Part shown: positions 1 through 6,406 of the stretch, piece after piece
Numbering within the stretch: position 1 is the first letter of the stretch
Layout of the letters: every line of letters starts with the position of its first letter
From: CAYJWS01 sp964373925
Lineage (GTDB): Bacteria > Patescibacteriota > Patescibacteriia > Buchananbacterales > GWA2-38-13
NCBI GenBank assembly: GCA_964373925.1
Contig: CAYJWS010000026.1
Span: forward strand, 1 to 13,910
Length of the DNA stretch: 13,910 nucleotides
Direction: 5' to 3'
Translations under genes and position numbers: made by a program
The notes under the pieces: generated by a model
What the model saw: the letters and a program-made list of their open reading frames with translations, nothing else
Told to the model about the DNA's origin: nothing
Databases searched by the model: none

Positions 1-139
1 CCGAGTTCGATTGGAATTTCACCCCTAGCCACAACTCATCCCCTAGTTTTGCACAGCTAGTGGGTTCGGGCCTTCCCCCACTGTTACATGGGGTTCACCC
101 TGGTCATGGCTAGATCACACGGTTTCGGGTCTTATGCAT

Positions 140-312
140 GCTGCTCACCGCTGCTTCGCAGTGGAAATCCCAAATCTCAAATCCCAATTTCCAAGTAATA
201 TCCAATTATTCAAAACTCAATTTCCAAAATTTTTGGAATTGATATTTGTCATTTGGTAATTATTTGTGATTTGGTATTTAGATATTGGTGCTTCCATTGC
301 GAAGCAATGGCA
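140..312 (-). repeat. Palindromic insertion in 23S rRNA (about E. coli 650-660, helix 31 region)
   Basis: In rRNA sense, the conserved GAGGGTTAACAGCCCG block (E. coli about 636-651) should run almost directly into AAGACCCGAAACC. Here about 165 nt intervene. At each edge sits a small GC hairpin with a TTC or GAA loop (CCATTGC/GCAATGG near 294-310; CCGCTGC/GCAGTGG near 149-165). Between them is an AT-rich, imperfect inverted repeat built from CAAAT/CCAAT-like units, with its axis near the TTCCAAAATTTTTGGAA stretch around 222-238. There is no ORF. The form matches short intervening sequences that fold into one long hairpin and can be cut out by RNase III, leaving fragmented 23S. Whether this one is excised or retained cannot be read from the sequence. 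Confidence 0.8.
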
Positions 313-491
313 TACGGGCTGTTAACCCTCGCTTTCACTACGCCTCCCCTCTGTCGAGGTTAAACTTGCAACATACATAAAGTCGTTGGCTCATTCTTCA
401 ATAGGAACGCTATCATCCCGCCTTGCGGCGGGACTCTAACTCCTTGTAAGTAAATGGTTTCAGATACTATTTCATTCCCCTCACCGGGGTG

Positions 492-528
<37 letters not shown>

Positions 529-874
529 ATCATAAGAAGTATTTAGTCTTAGCGCATAGTCGCGCCGGCTTCGCACAGGATTTCACGTGTCCCGTGGTAC
601 TTAAGATTGATCACCGTAAAGTTTTAACTCCTTTCGCGTACAGGACTATCACCTTCTATGGTCTCCCTTTCCAGGGAAGTTCTACTAGGAAAGTTAATCC
701 CATTTTTGGGACGACTCTACCTGAACGTGTAAGCGTTCAAACGCAATCACCTTGCAACACCTCTATAACATATGGGCATACACCCTTTATTCCACCATTC
801 TGATAAATCAGTCTGATAGTAAAGTTATAAAGGTTTAGACTCTTCCCCGTTCGCTCGCCACTACTAAGGGAATG

Positions 875-995
875 TACCGTGTCTCGCTACCGCTCGCACG
901 GAATGACTAATTCCTAATTTCTAATTCCTAAATAACATTAGAAATTAGATATTAGATATTAGAAATTCCGTGTCGAACAAAAGTGAGACACGGTA
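875..995 (-). repeat. Palindromic insertion in 23S rRNA (about E. coli 226-236)
   Basis: The conserved AAGAAACAAA block and the TTCCCTTAGTAGTGGCGAGC block are adjacent in E. coli, separated by about six bases. Here they are split by about 120 nt. The insert closes with a perfect 11-bp stem (TACCGTGTCTC at 875-885 with GAGACACGGTA at 985-995). A second perfect 8-bp stem lies inside it (897-904 with 965-972), and the centre is an AT-rich inverted repeat made of CTAAT/ATTAG units. No coding potential is visible. It resembles an RNase III-type intervening sequence, not a self-splicing intron, because it is too short for the group I or group II cores. Confidence 0.8.
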
Positions 996-1227
996 TTTGT
1001 TTCTTTTCCTCTGGGTACTGAGATGTTTCACTTCCCCAGGTGCCCTTTGCCGCCCTATGTATTCAGACGACAATAGCCACGCCTTCAGCGGGCTGGGTTT
1101 CCCCATTCGGATATCTCCGGATCACAGGTTGCTTGCCACCTCCCCGAAGCTTATCGCAGGCTGCTACGTCCTTCATCGGCTTCTTATGTCGAGGCATCCA
1201 CCATTTACCCTTGAGTGCTATTTAACC

Positions 1228-1571
1228 ACAAAAATTGTGTGCCACCCTAAATTATATTGAAGGGTGACGTTATTTTTGTTGTATACATTTGTATACTAAG
1301 ATGCTCTCTTACTTTTTTGCTTTATGTTGATATCGAATTAAGTTGTTAATGTGCTCCACATGCATCTGTAATCATCTAGTAACTTCCAGAGTCCGAATGA
1401 TATGTTATTGATTATCATCTAGGCTCTAAAAATTATATTGCTGCTATCGCCTCAACGGCGTATCCATTGATGAGATTGTAAAATTTTAACGATTTAGGTT
1501 ACAAATTTTTTATCAGACTTATTTGACGTATCAATCCTATTTTTTATCAGATTTATCAATATTTCAGGCAT
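1228..1571 (-). promoter_or_regulatory. Leader of the 23S rRNA gene, with boxA-like site and possible proximal promoter
   Basis: This stretch has no credible ORF. In rRNA sense it holds a possible promoter (TTGTAA at 1499-1504, 18-bp spacer, TACAAT at 1475-1480). It also has a partial tandem duplication containing TCTGATAAAAAAT twice (about 1507-1555). A sequence close to the rRNA antitermination boxA lies at 1343-1356 (GAGCACATTAACAA; 10 of 12 bases agree with GCTCTTTAACAA). Two small hairpins follow: GTATAC/GTATAC at 1281-1296, and CACCCT/AGGGTG at 1243-1266 just before the mature 5' end. The boxA match is suggestive because antitermination is expected on rRNA transcripts. The proximal promoter is only a weak-consensus candidate. 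Confidence 0.4.
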
Positions 1572-1755
1572 ACCCCGCATTAAATTCCGCGAAATAATTT
1601 GAATAAACCATTGTACCATATACCATTTCGCGCGGAGTCGCCTTTCGGCTTACATTATTTTATTTTTAAAGTGATACATTTGAATTAATGCGGGGTTAGT
1701 CTTTTCTAAGCTTCGCCGCGTCATTTCATTCCTTGCTTAGCTTGAAAGAGACTAA
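1572..1755 (-). promoter_or_regulatory. Strongly structured RNA element upstream of 23S (two adjacent stems with an internal junction)
   Basis: In minus-strand order, stem A pairs 1749-1755 with 1696-1702 (TTAGTCT/AGACTAA) and 1735-1740 with 1706-1711 (CTAAGC/GCTTAG). Directly after it, stem B pairs 1682-1696 with 1572-1587: ACCCCGCATTAA-TTC with one bulged A. Stem B encloses a short hairpin with a GAAA tetraloop (1640-1649) and a perfect 8-bp stem CGCGAAAT/ATTTCGCG (1625-1632 with 1588-1595). This is more pairing than expected by chance in AT-rich DNA. I do not recognise a known RNA family. It could be a precursor-processing structure of the 23S transcript or an independent small RNA; the strand is inferred from the flanking promoter. 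Confidence 0.45.
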
Positions 1756-1776
1756 AAAAACCGCTCTGCAAGCGGT
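1754..1776 (-). terminator. Intrinsic terminator, probable attenuator ahead of 23S
   Basis: On the minus strand, stem ACCGCT/AGCGGT (1771-1776 with 1760-1765) has a 5-nt loop and is followed by seven U residues (1760 to 1754). The 5' arm can instead pair with upstream sequence. CAAGCG plus CTGAA (1802-1813) matches TTCAG plus CGCTTG (1769-1781), giving 11 bp around a small internal loop, so the terminator and antiterminator exclude each other. It lies about 100 nt after the start predicted from the consensus promoter at 1884-1912, and about 530 bp before 23S. It could equally be the plain end of a 120-nt small RNA. Confidence 0.65.
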
Positions 1777-1883
1777 CTGAAAGGTAGCAGAAAATCAAGG
1801 CTTCAGGCGCTTGTATAATTATGGATGAGTTTCTTTTGTATCATATGGTATGTATATATATACATAATGTATATACTTTTTCA

Positions 1884-1912
1884 ATTATAACGCATGCAAA
1901 TCCCCCTGTCAA
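1884..1912 (-). promoter_or_regulatory. Perfect sigma70 consensus promoter facing the 23S gene
   Basis: The minus strand reads TTGACA (1907-1912), a 17-bp spacer, then TATAAT (1884-1889). Both hexamers match the housekeeping consensus exactly at the optimal spacing. The predicted start is near 1877. This is the strongest promoter in the window, as expected for stable RNA, and nothing but non-coding DNA separates it from 23S. Just downstream is an alternating TA palindrome (about 1848-1876). A possible 20-codon leader ORF (1865 down to 1803, starting MYIYTYH and ending at a TGA inside the antiterminator arm) has no ribosome binding site and is not called as a gene. Confidence 0.75.
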
Positions 1913-1959
1913 GCCCCGATATAGGAGAAAAAAACTCAAAAATTTGGCTTAGTAATAAT

Positions 1960-1983
1960 AAAAAATACTACTCATCTCGTAGT
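1960..1983 (-). terminator. Weak intrinsic terminator after the DUF5654 gene
   Basis: On the minus strand, stem ACTAC/GTAGT (1979-1983 with 1967-1971) has a 7-nt loop and is followed by A and six U residues. The stem is only 5 bp, so termination may be incomplete. It lies about 40 bp beyond the last gene of the operon and just before the 23S-facing promoter, where an operon end would be expected. Confidence 0.4.
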
Positions 1984-2020
1984 GTGCATATTCTGTGAAA
2001 AAACTTTCAATATCCAAAAC

Positions 2021-2308
2021 TCAATTTTTAACTTTTTTCTTTTCCTGCTCAAGTTGTCTTTTGGCAATCTCTAATAGCCGGCCGAGCTGGAGTGTGGCTA
2101 CCACAACCAATATAGTAATCAGCAAGGCATACGCGAACATAGCGAATAAATTATTTTTCGGCTCTGGAAAAAGCCTGGAAAATAAATTTTTTATAAAATC
2201 ATTCCACGCTAGCGCCGCCACAAGCCCAAACCCCGTAGCAACAAGCTGGCCAATTTTTTCTAAAACTTCAACGCGCAAAGATTTATTTTTTATTTCCTGC
2301 TCTGACAT
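2021..2308 (-). CDS. DUF5654 family small membrane protein
   Basis: A 95-residue protein. After a charged N-terminus (residues 1-18) come two hydrophobic helices (about 19-38, with GQLVATGFGLVAALAWNDF, and about 53-76), then a strongly charged C-terminal tail (RQLEQEKKKVKN). The AALAWND signature between helix and loop is what I associate with DUF5654, a short two-helix membrane family frequent in CPR bacteria and archaea. Its biochemical role is unknown. It is the last gene of the four-gene minus-strand operon, and its ATG is 8 nt after the stop of the preceding gene, so translational coupling is likely. No Shine-Dalgarno sequence is seen. The family assignment is from memory of the pattern, not a search. 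Confidence 0.75.
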   Translation of the reverse strand: MSEQEIKNKSLRVEVLEKIGQLVATGFGLVAALAWNDFIKNLFSRLFPEPKNNLFAMFAYALLITILVVVATLQLGRLLEIAKRQLEQEKKKVKN

Positions 2309-2316
2309 ATCTGATA

Positions 2317-2889
2317 TTACTTATTTTTTTCTGAAAAATATTTTTGGCGCAGTTGATCATAATAATAGTCTCGAGACAAAATATCGGCAACGAGTTTATC
2401 CAATTTCGTACCGCGTTCTTTTGCAAATTGCTCAATATTTTTTACATCCTGGCCGCTCATTATAAAACGCACCATTTCCTCGGGAACGTGATATTCTCCT
2501 TTCCATTTTTGCATAAAATCAGAGACAAATTCGCCAATTTTTTTCTCTACTGCCAATAAAATTTCTGGGGGCATATCCATGTCTCCATGACCCTGTCGTA
2601 GTGTCTGGTAATATGAAAGAAGCCCAATATCAAGCGATTCAAAATTATGCGAACTATTTATTTTTTCTAAACTAAGGGTTAATTTTTTATCCATATCTTC
2701 AGAGCCGGTGTTTACTAGCATTTCTCTATCGCGCCAAAAATCTTTCTTTTGTTCGCTTTTTGTTTCTTCTTGCTCCTCTCCCTGCTTTGCCTTTTTTACA
2801 CGGTCCATAAATTCATCTACGGCCCTATCTTTATCGTCTGGCATAAAATCATTATTGCCCTCTACACTCAATCCTTCTTTCTTTGACAT
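2317..2889 (-). CDS. Hypothetical charged protein, 190 aa
   Basis: I do not recognise a family. The product is hydrophilic, with no signal peptide or membrane helix. Residues 1-60 are highly charged and probably disordered (runs of K, E, Q and D). Residues about 65-185 look mostly alpha-helical and include a YYQTLRQGHGDMDMPPE turn and a VPEEMVRFIMSGQDVKNIEQFAKERG stretch. It is therefore probably cytoplasmic. It lies between the DUF3999 gene (41-bp gap) and DUF5654 (8-bp gap), both membrane proteins, which suggests a cytoplasmic partner, but this is only context. The start ATG at 2889 is the first in frame after a stretch with stops; the upstream leader is A/T only, with no ribosome binding site. 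Coding is supported by length, operon spacing and sensible amino-acid composition. Confidence 0.8.
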   Translation of the reverse strand: MSKKEGLSVEGNNDFMPDDKDRAVDEFMDRVKKAKQGEEQEETKSEQKKDFWRDREMLVNTGSEDMDKKLTLSLEKINSSHNFESLDIGLLSYYQTLRQGHGDMDMPPEILLAVEKKIGEFVSDFMQKWKGEYHVPEEMVRFIMSGQDVKNIEQFAKERGTKLDKLVADILSRDYYYDQLRQKYFSEKNK

Positions 2890-2930
2890 AAATTTTTTAA
2901 TTAGGAATTATTAAAATAATTTTTATTGAA

Positions 2931-4196
2931 TTATTTTACTTTCTTTATAAAACGGAAGACAAGAAACATCAAAAACGCTGAGGCTAAAATTAAAACCGAC
3001 GGCAGTAAAAAAGCATATCTCTCGCTTACCGGTGGCAATACTTTCACAAAAGATGGATTATCTTTTTGCGCACCAAGGCGCGCGGATGAAGCGGACGAAA
3101 CATCAATATACGGAAAACGCCGCTCAATGTCGTATATTGGACGACGCGCGTTCACGTTGCCATAATAGAGTCTATAGGATTTTCCCCCTTCTGCGTCAAA
3201 GACAATACTTCGTAAAATTCCCTTAACTTTTGCGCCAGTAAAAATTACGGGTTTATCATCGCCATTAAAAACATTTATAATTATATAACGAAATGATGAC
3301 TCACCGTACGGTATAGAAAGATTTTCGCCTTTAAACGCTGGGGTATTATATCGAAAAATATATCCGTTGCCTAAGTTTGTCGCTTCTTGAGGTATTTTTG
3401 AGGGATCACTTCCAAAACCAAATAAATCGAGTGGCCTGTCAAAATTTGTATCATTGGTAAAAAGCACTACTTCACGGGTTGGTAATCCGTTCTGGCCTAA
3501 ATCGAGAGTAATATTTGTATACCCCGTCTCAATATTATTTTCCTGCATGATGCGCACATCAAATATGGTCTCCTTTGCCTCTTCCTTTATATACTTGTAA
3601 ACACTGGCTCCATTAACCTGAAAAAGTTTTTCAGAAAAAATCCTTACTCGCAAATACTGAAAAGTGCTCAAGGGATAGTTCAAGGTGGTATTTTGCGCGT
3701 GGAAATTTCCTCGCGTATCAGTATAATCGTAAATATAACCATCACTTTTTATGATCTGCCAAGACTGTGCGTCATCGCTTCCCTCAATTTGGACCTTCCT
3801 CTGAAAATTTATTTCTGGAGTATTTATTTCAATATAATTGTGAGAAATATTTTTTGTTCTTGATCCAAAATCCACTATAAACTGCTGGTACTGGCCCGGC
3901 GTATAGGCATTATTTATAATTTTCAAAAGAGGATTGGCACGTTCAGTAATCTGTCTTTCTTCTTCTACAACAATTTTATATGGGACTTCTTCCGAATTAT
4001 CGGCAATAACTCGCAGGTCGCGCAAATCTTTGCTTAACGAAGAAAATGCTTCCTTATCAAGCTGAAGTTTTTGAAGTCCCGGACGGTTAACTCCAATCGG
4101 TTTATAATATTTCCAATCTTTCTGGCTGAAATCCGCGTACACGGTTCCGGCAACAAGCATTGATAAGAATGCGATTGATATAAATTTTTTTATCAT
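2931..4196 (-). CDS. DUF3999 family exported, membrane-anchored protein
   Basis: A 421-residue protein with a Sec signal peptide at residues 1-21 (likely cut after VYA, before DF). It has a long beta-rich extracytoplasmic part and one C-terminal membrane helix (about 396-414) followed by a basic stop-transfer tail (RFIKKVK). Residues 105-185 contain a beta-sandwich-like pattern: FIVDFG, then IEGSDDAQSW at 137-146, then YLRVRI, as in DUF3999 proteins. The gene directly follows DUF2339 (50-bp gap), and this DUF2339-DUF3999 order is known from many bacteria, which supports both calls. The function of the family is not established; an envelope or surface-polysaccharide-related role is a guess from topology. 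The ATG leader is AT-only with no Shine-Dalgarno. The 50-bp gap holds near-repeats of CTACAAACT. Confidence 0.78.
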   Translation of the reverse strand: MIKKFISIAFLSMLVAGTVYADFSQKDWKYYKPIGVNRPGLQKLQLDKEAFSSLSKDLRDLRVIADNSEEVPYKIVVEEERQITERANPLLKIINNAYTPGQYQQFIVDFGSRTKNISHNYIEINTPEINFQRKVQIEGSDDAQSWQIIKSDGYIYDYTDTRGNFHAQNTTLNYPLSTFQYLRVRIFSEKLFQVNGASVYKYIKEEAKETIFDVRIMQENNIETGYTNITLDLGQNGLPTREVVLFTNDTNFDRPLDLFGFGSDPSKIPQEATNLGNGYIFRYNTPAFKGENLSIPYGESSFRYIIINVFNGDDKPVIFTGAKVKGILRSIVFDAEGGKSYRLYYGNVNARRPIYDIERRFPYIDVSSASSARLGAQKDNPSFVKVLPPVSERYAFLLPSVLILASAFLMFLVFRFIKKVK

Positions 4197-4246
4197 AAAT
4201 ATTTTTAATATATACGTTCTACAAACTACTCACTACAAACTATAAA

Positions 4247-6142
4247 CTAAATAATCTCCTTAATCCTGTCTTTATATCTCTGATACACAAACGCCGTTGC
4301 CAAAAGTATTACTCCTAAACCAATAGACGATATAATTCGATACAATTGCCCAAGGCTCCAGAGATCCACAATGAATAACTTGAATATAGTTACTCCAAAA
4401 ATGAGAATTCCCGATACTCGTAAAAGGCGCGATTTTCGCAAAAATCCAAATGCCACAAGCCCGACCGAATACAGCGCCCACAAAATAGAAAGGCTGATAC
4501 TTTGCCTGTTTCTTATGGATTGGACTGCTTTGTAGTATTTTTGGCTCGCCTCATCACGGGGCTCTCTTTGATATCCACCATACTCTGGAGACGTTATCGC
4601 CGAGTTTCGCGCCCTGTTTTCGAAAAAAAGCTGCTTTTGATAAAATCCATACACTTCTTGGCTCAAGACAAGAATCGCCAAAAAATTTGCAACAATAACT
4701 AAAATAGAAATTATTTTTTTCTCTTCTTCGCTTAAGGTCACCTTATTTTTTCCATATATCCATATGGCAAACCCAAACGCCAATATGCTTACCGCAAACG
4801 CAATAACGCGCTTGTTAAAAAGAATAATATAGACATCGTTTACTGGAAGATATGAGTGGAAAAATAAGAGCCGCACCAATACAAGGGTAAACATAATCAA
4901 AGAAAAAATACGAAAATTCTTCTGGCGCAGCTGAAATGAAATCCAGCTCAAAATAGCAGCTTCCACTGCCCATGCAACTGTTATCCAGTGCTGCTTAAAC
5001 ATAATGCCAATGGCAACAGTTAAAAAAGTAATGGATAAGCCGGGAAGAAAAAGCGCCGTTGCCTTATCTTCCTTATTATATGTAAACGAAATATATGCTA
5101 TCACGAAATAAAATATGGCGAGCCCTATTGAAAAAAAGCTCATGCCATTTTTATTCTTCTCAAATAGGCTCAAAATAATCAAAAAATAAGAAATGGCATT
5201 TATGAGAAGCAAGAGTGAATCATAAAATTCAGATTTTATTTTCTTTATTATCGTATGCGAGATGGTCGCGGCTGTAAAAATCAAAAAGAAAACGCTAGAA
5301 AAAAACGCCAATGGCCACTTGTCTTCGCCCGGTCGCCCCAAGCTTATCCATGAAAATGTGATAACAAGGCTTCCTAAAAGCCCGATAAGATTGAGGACTC
5401 TCCACTTTTTGAAAAAGGATACACCTAATATGCCGATATCAAGAAGCGTTATGTAAATAAATAAAGAATATATATTTCGTGACTGCGAAGATATGAGAAA
5501 TGGCGTTAAAAACCCGCCCAAAATTCCGATAATCACAAGCGCCGGCTCTCCCGACCATACGCTCAAAAATCCGGCAACTATGGTAATTATGGTCATCACC
5601 ACAAACGCTACAGGCTGGCTGATGAGATCATACCAATTGTACGCGGCGTACACGCTCAAATAGAGAATGGAAATTCCGCCCCCGCTTATTATCTGGGAAT
5701 ACACAAAATATTTTTTCCGTAAAAATTCTCCTAAGCCTAAAAGCGCAACTCCTCCTATGATTCCTAAAACAACTCTTCCGGTCTGCCCTATGAGATTATT
5801 GTCAAAAGCATATTTCAAAAAAAATGAAACGCCTAAAACCAATGCGACAATTCCAATTTTCGCAAGCCATTTTCCTCCCACCTTCTCTTCAAAACTTTCG
5901 GTTGATGCTTTCTTTTGACTTGGCTGCGAAACCGCGGCTTGCTGATATTTTGGAGGAGGGGGCGCTGGGGGCGTGATCTTTTCTTGTTGTGTAAATTGCG
6001 CGAAAGATGCGTTTCTCATACTTGCCTGTTTTTCAATCGCTTGAATCCTTTCATCCTGCGATACTACCTTTTTATAGAGGGCATTAATGGAATGAATAAT
6101 CTCCTCAAGTTGTTTTTCTATAGGAAGTTGTTCTCGTATCAT
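4247..6142 (-). CDS. DUF2339 family polytopic membrane protein
   Basis: A 631-residue protein. Residues 1-45 form a likely coiled coil (EEIIHSINALYKKVVSQDERI), residues 55-85 a Pro/Gln-rich linker. From about residue 92 to the end there are roughly 18 hydrophobic segments. The opening EEKVGGKWLAKIGIVALVLG with FFLKYAFDNNLI, followed by GRVVLGIIGGVALLGLGEFL, is the diagnostic start of DUF2339. Family members are typically 600-900 aa, so this is a short but complete one. One long hydrophilic loop (about 515-560) carries FFENRARNSA. It is the first gene of the minus-strand operon and is followed by DUF3999, its usual partner. The family's function is unknown; the many helices suggest a transporter- or flippase-like role but nothing here proves it. 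Transcription probably starts near 6164. Confidence 0.85.
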   Translation of the reverse strand: MIREQLPIEKQLEEIIHSINALYKKVVSQDERIQAIEKQASMRNASFAQFTQQEKITPPAPPPPKYQQAAVSQPSQKKASTESFEEKVGGKWLAKIGIVALVLGVSFFLKYAFDNNLIGQTGRVVLGIIGGVALLGLGEFLRKKYFVYSQIISGGGISILYLSVYAAYNWYDLISQPVAFVVMTIITIVAGFLSVWSGEPALVIIGILGGFLTPFLISSQSRNIYSLFIYITLLDIGILGVSFFKKWRVLNLIGLLGSLVITFSWISLGRPGEDKWPLAFFSSVFFLIFTAATISHTIIKKIKSEFYDSLLLLINAISYFLIILSLFEKNKNGMSFFSIGLAIFYFVIAYISFTYNKEDKATALFLPGLSITFLTVAIGIMFKQHWITVAWAVEAAILSWISFQLRQKNFRIFSLIMFTLVLVRLLFFHSYLPVNDVYIILFNKRVIAFAVSILAFGFAIWIYGKNKVTLSEEEKKIISILVIVANFLAILVLSQEVYGFYQKQLFFENRARNSAITSPEYGGYQREPRDEASQKYYKAVQSIRNRQSISLSILWALYSVGLVAFGFLRKSRLLRVSGILIFGVTIFKLFIVDLWSLGQLYRIISSIGLGVILLATAFVYQRYKDRIKEII

Positions 6143-6170
6143 AATGGCTTAAAAATATAATAATACATAA

Positions 6171-6185
6171 ATTATAACACATATT
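6171..6185 (-). promoter_or_regulatory. Extended -10 promoter of the DUF2339 operon
   Basis: On the minus strand, TATAAT (6171-6176) is preceded by TGT, giving an extended -10 (TGTTATAAT). No good -35 is present at 16-18 bp. The predicted start near 6164 leaves a leader of only about 22 nt before the DUF2339 ATG. It is back to back with the plus-strand promoter at 6242-6271. Confidence 0.55.
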
Positions 6186-6241
6186 TACTAAAAGTATGCG
6201 AAAAAGAAATAAGATCGAAATATAAGTTATTCACAGGCTAT

Positions 6242-6271
6242 TTGTTAAATTCTATTATTTTATGGTATAAT
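6242..6271 (+). promoter_or_regulatory. Promoter of the 1004-aa surface protein gene
   Basis: TTGTTA (6242-6247), an 18-bp spacer, and TATAAT (6266-6271) with an extended -10 TGG directly before it. The block TTTATGGTATAATA (6259-6272) recurs exactly at 9609-9622 ahead of the second paralog. The predicted start is near 6278. Confidence 0.65.
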
Positions 6272-6278
6272 AATATTC

Positions 6279-6353
6279 ATGAATATAAAAACTAAGATAA
6301 ACACTGGATGTATGCAAAAAATTGCACTGTTTTTTATTGTCTTTTATATATAA
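6279..6353 (+). CDS. Possible 24-codon leader ORF
   Basis: The ORF begins MNIKTKINTG, ends in a hydrophobic run (IALFFIVFYI) and stops with TAA at 6351-6353, four bases before an intrinsic terminator stem. The ATG falls at or within a base or two of the predicted transcription start, so it would be translated from a leaderless or nearly leaderless mRNA. A ribosome pausing at the stop would cover the 5' arm of the terminator, as in translation-linked attenuators. It may also be a chance ORF, since it is short and has no ribosome binding site. Confidence 0.25.
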   Translation: MNIKTKINTGCMQKIALFFIVFYI

Positions 6354-6356
6354 ATC

Positions 6357-6382
6357 TCTCCCGCTTCATGGGAGGTTTTTTT
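6357..6382 (+). terminator. Intrinsic terminator inside the 5' leader (candidate attenuator)
   Basis: Stem TCTCCC/GGGAGG (6357-6362 with 6370-6375, one G-U pair) with a 7-nt loop, followed by seven T residues (6376-6382). It works only in the plus direction, because the other strand has no T run. It lies between the promoter and the start codon at 6407, so it can only limit expression of the downstream surface gene (or end a short leader RNA). Confidence 0.65.
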
Positions 6383-6406
6383 AAAAAATAAATAATAATA
6401 AATGAT

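Noticed and set aside
690..830. Possible third insertion in 23S
   Set aside because: The region is longer than in E. coli, but Gram-positive 23S genes are also longer here, and there is no clean inverted repeat or sharp border. It is treated as a normal variable region.
1803..1865. 20-codon leader ORF (MYIYTYH...) inside the attenuator leader
   Set aside because: There is no ribosome binding site, and the N-terminal codons come from an alternating TA palindrome. It is noted in the promoter entry but not called as a gene.
1995..2465. Plus-strand frame of 156 codons
   Set aside because: It is antisense to DUF5654 and the 190-aa gene, whose composition and operon spacing are much better.
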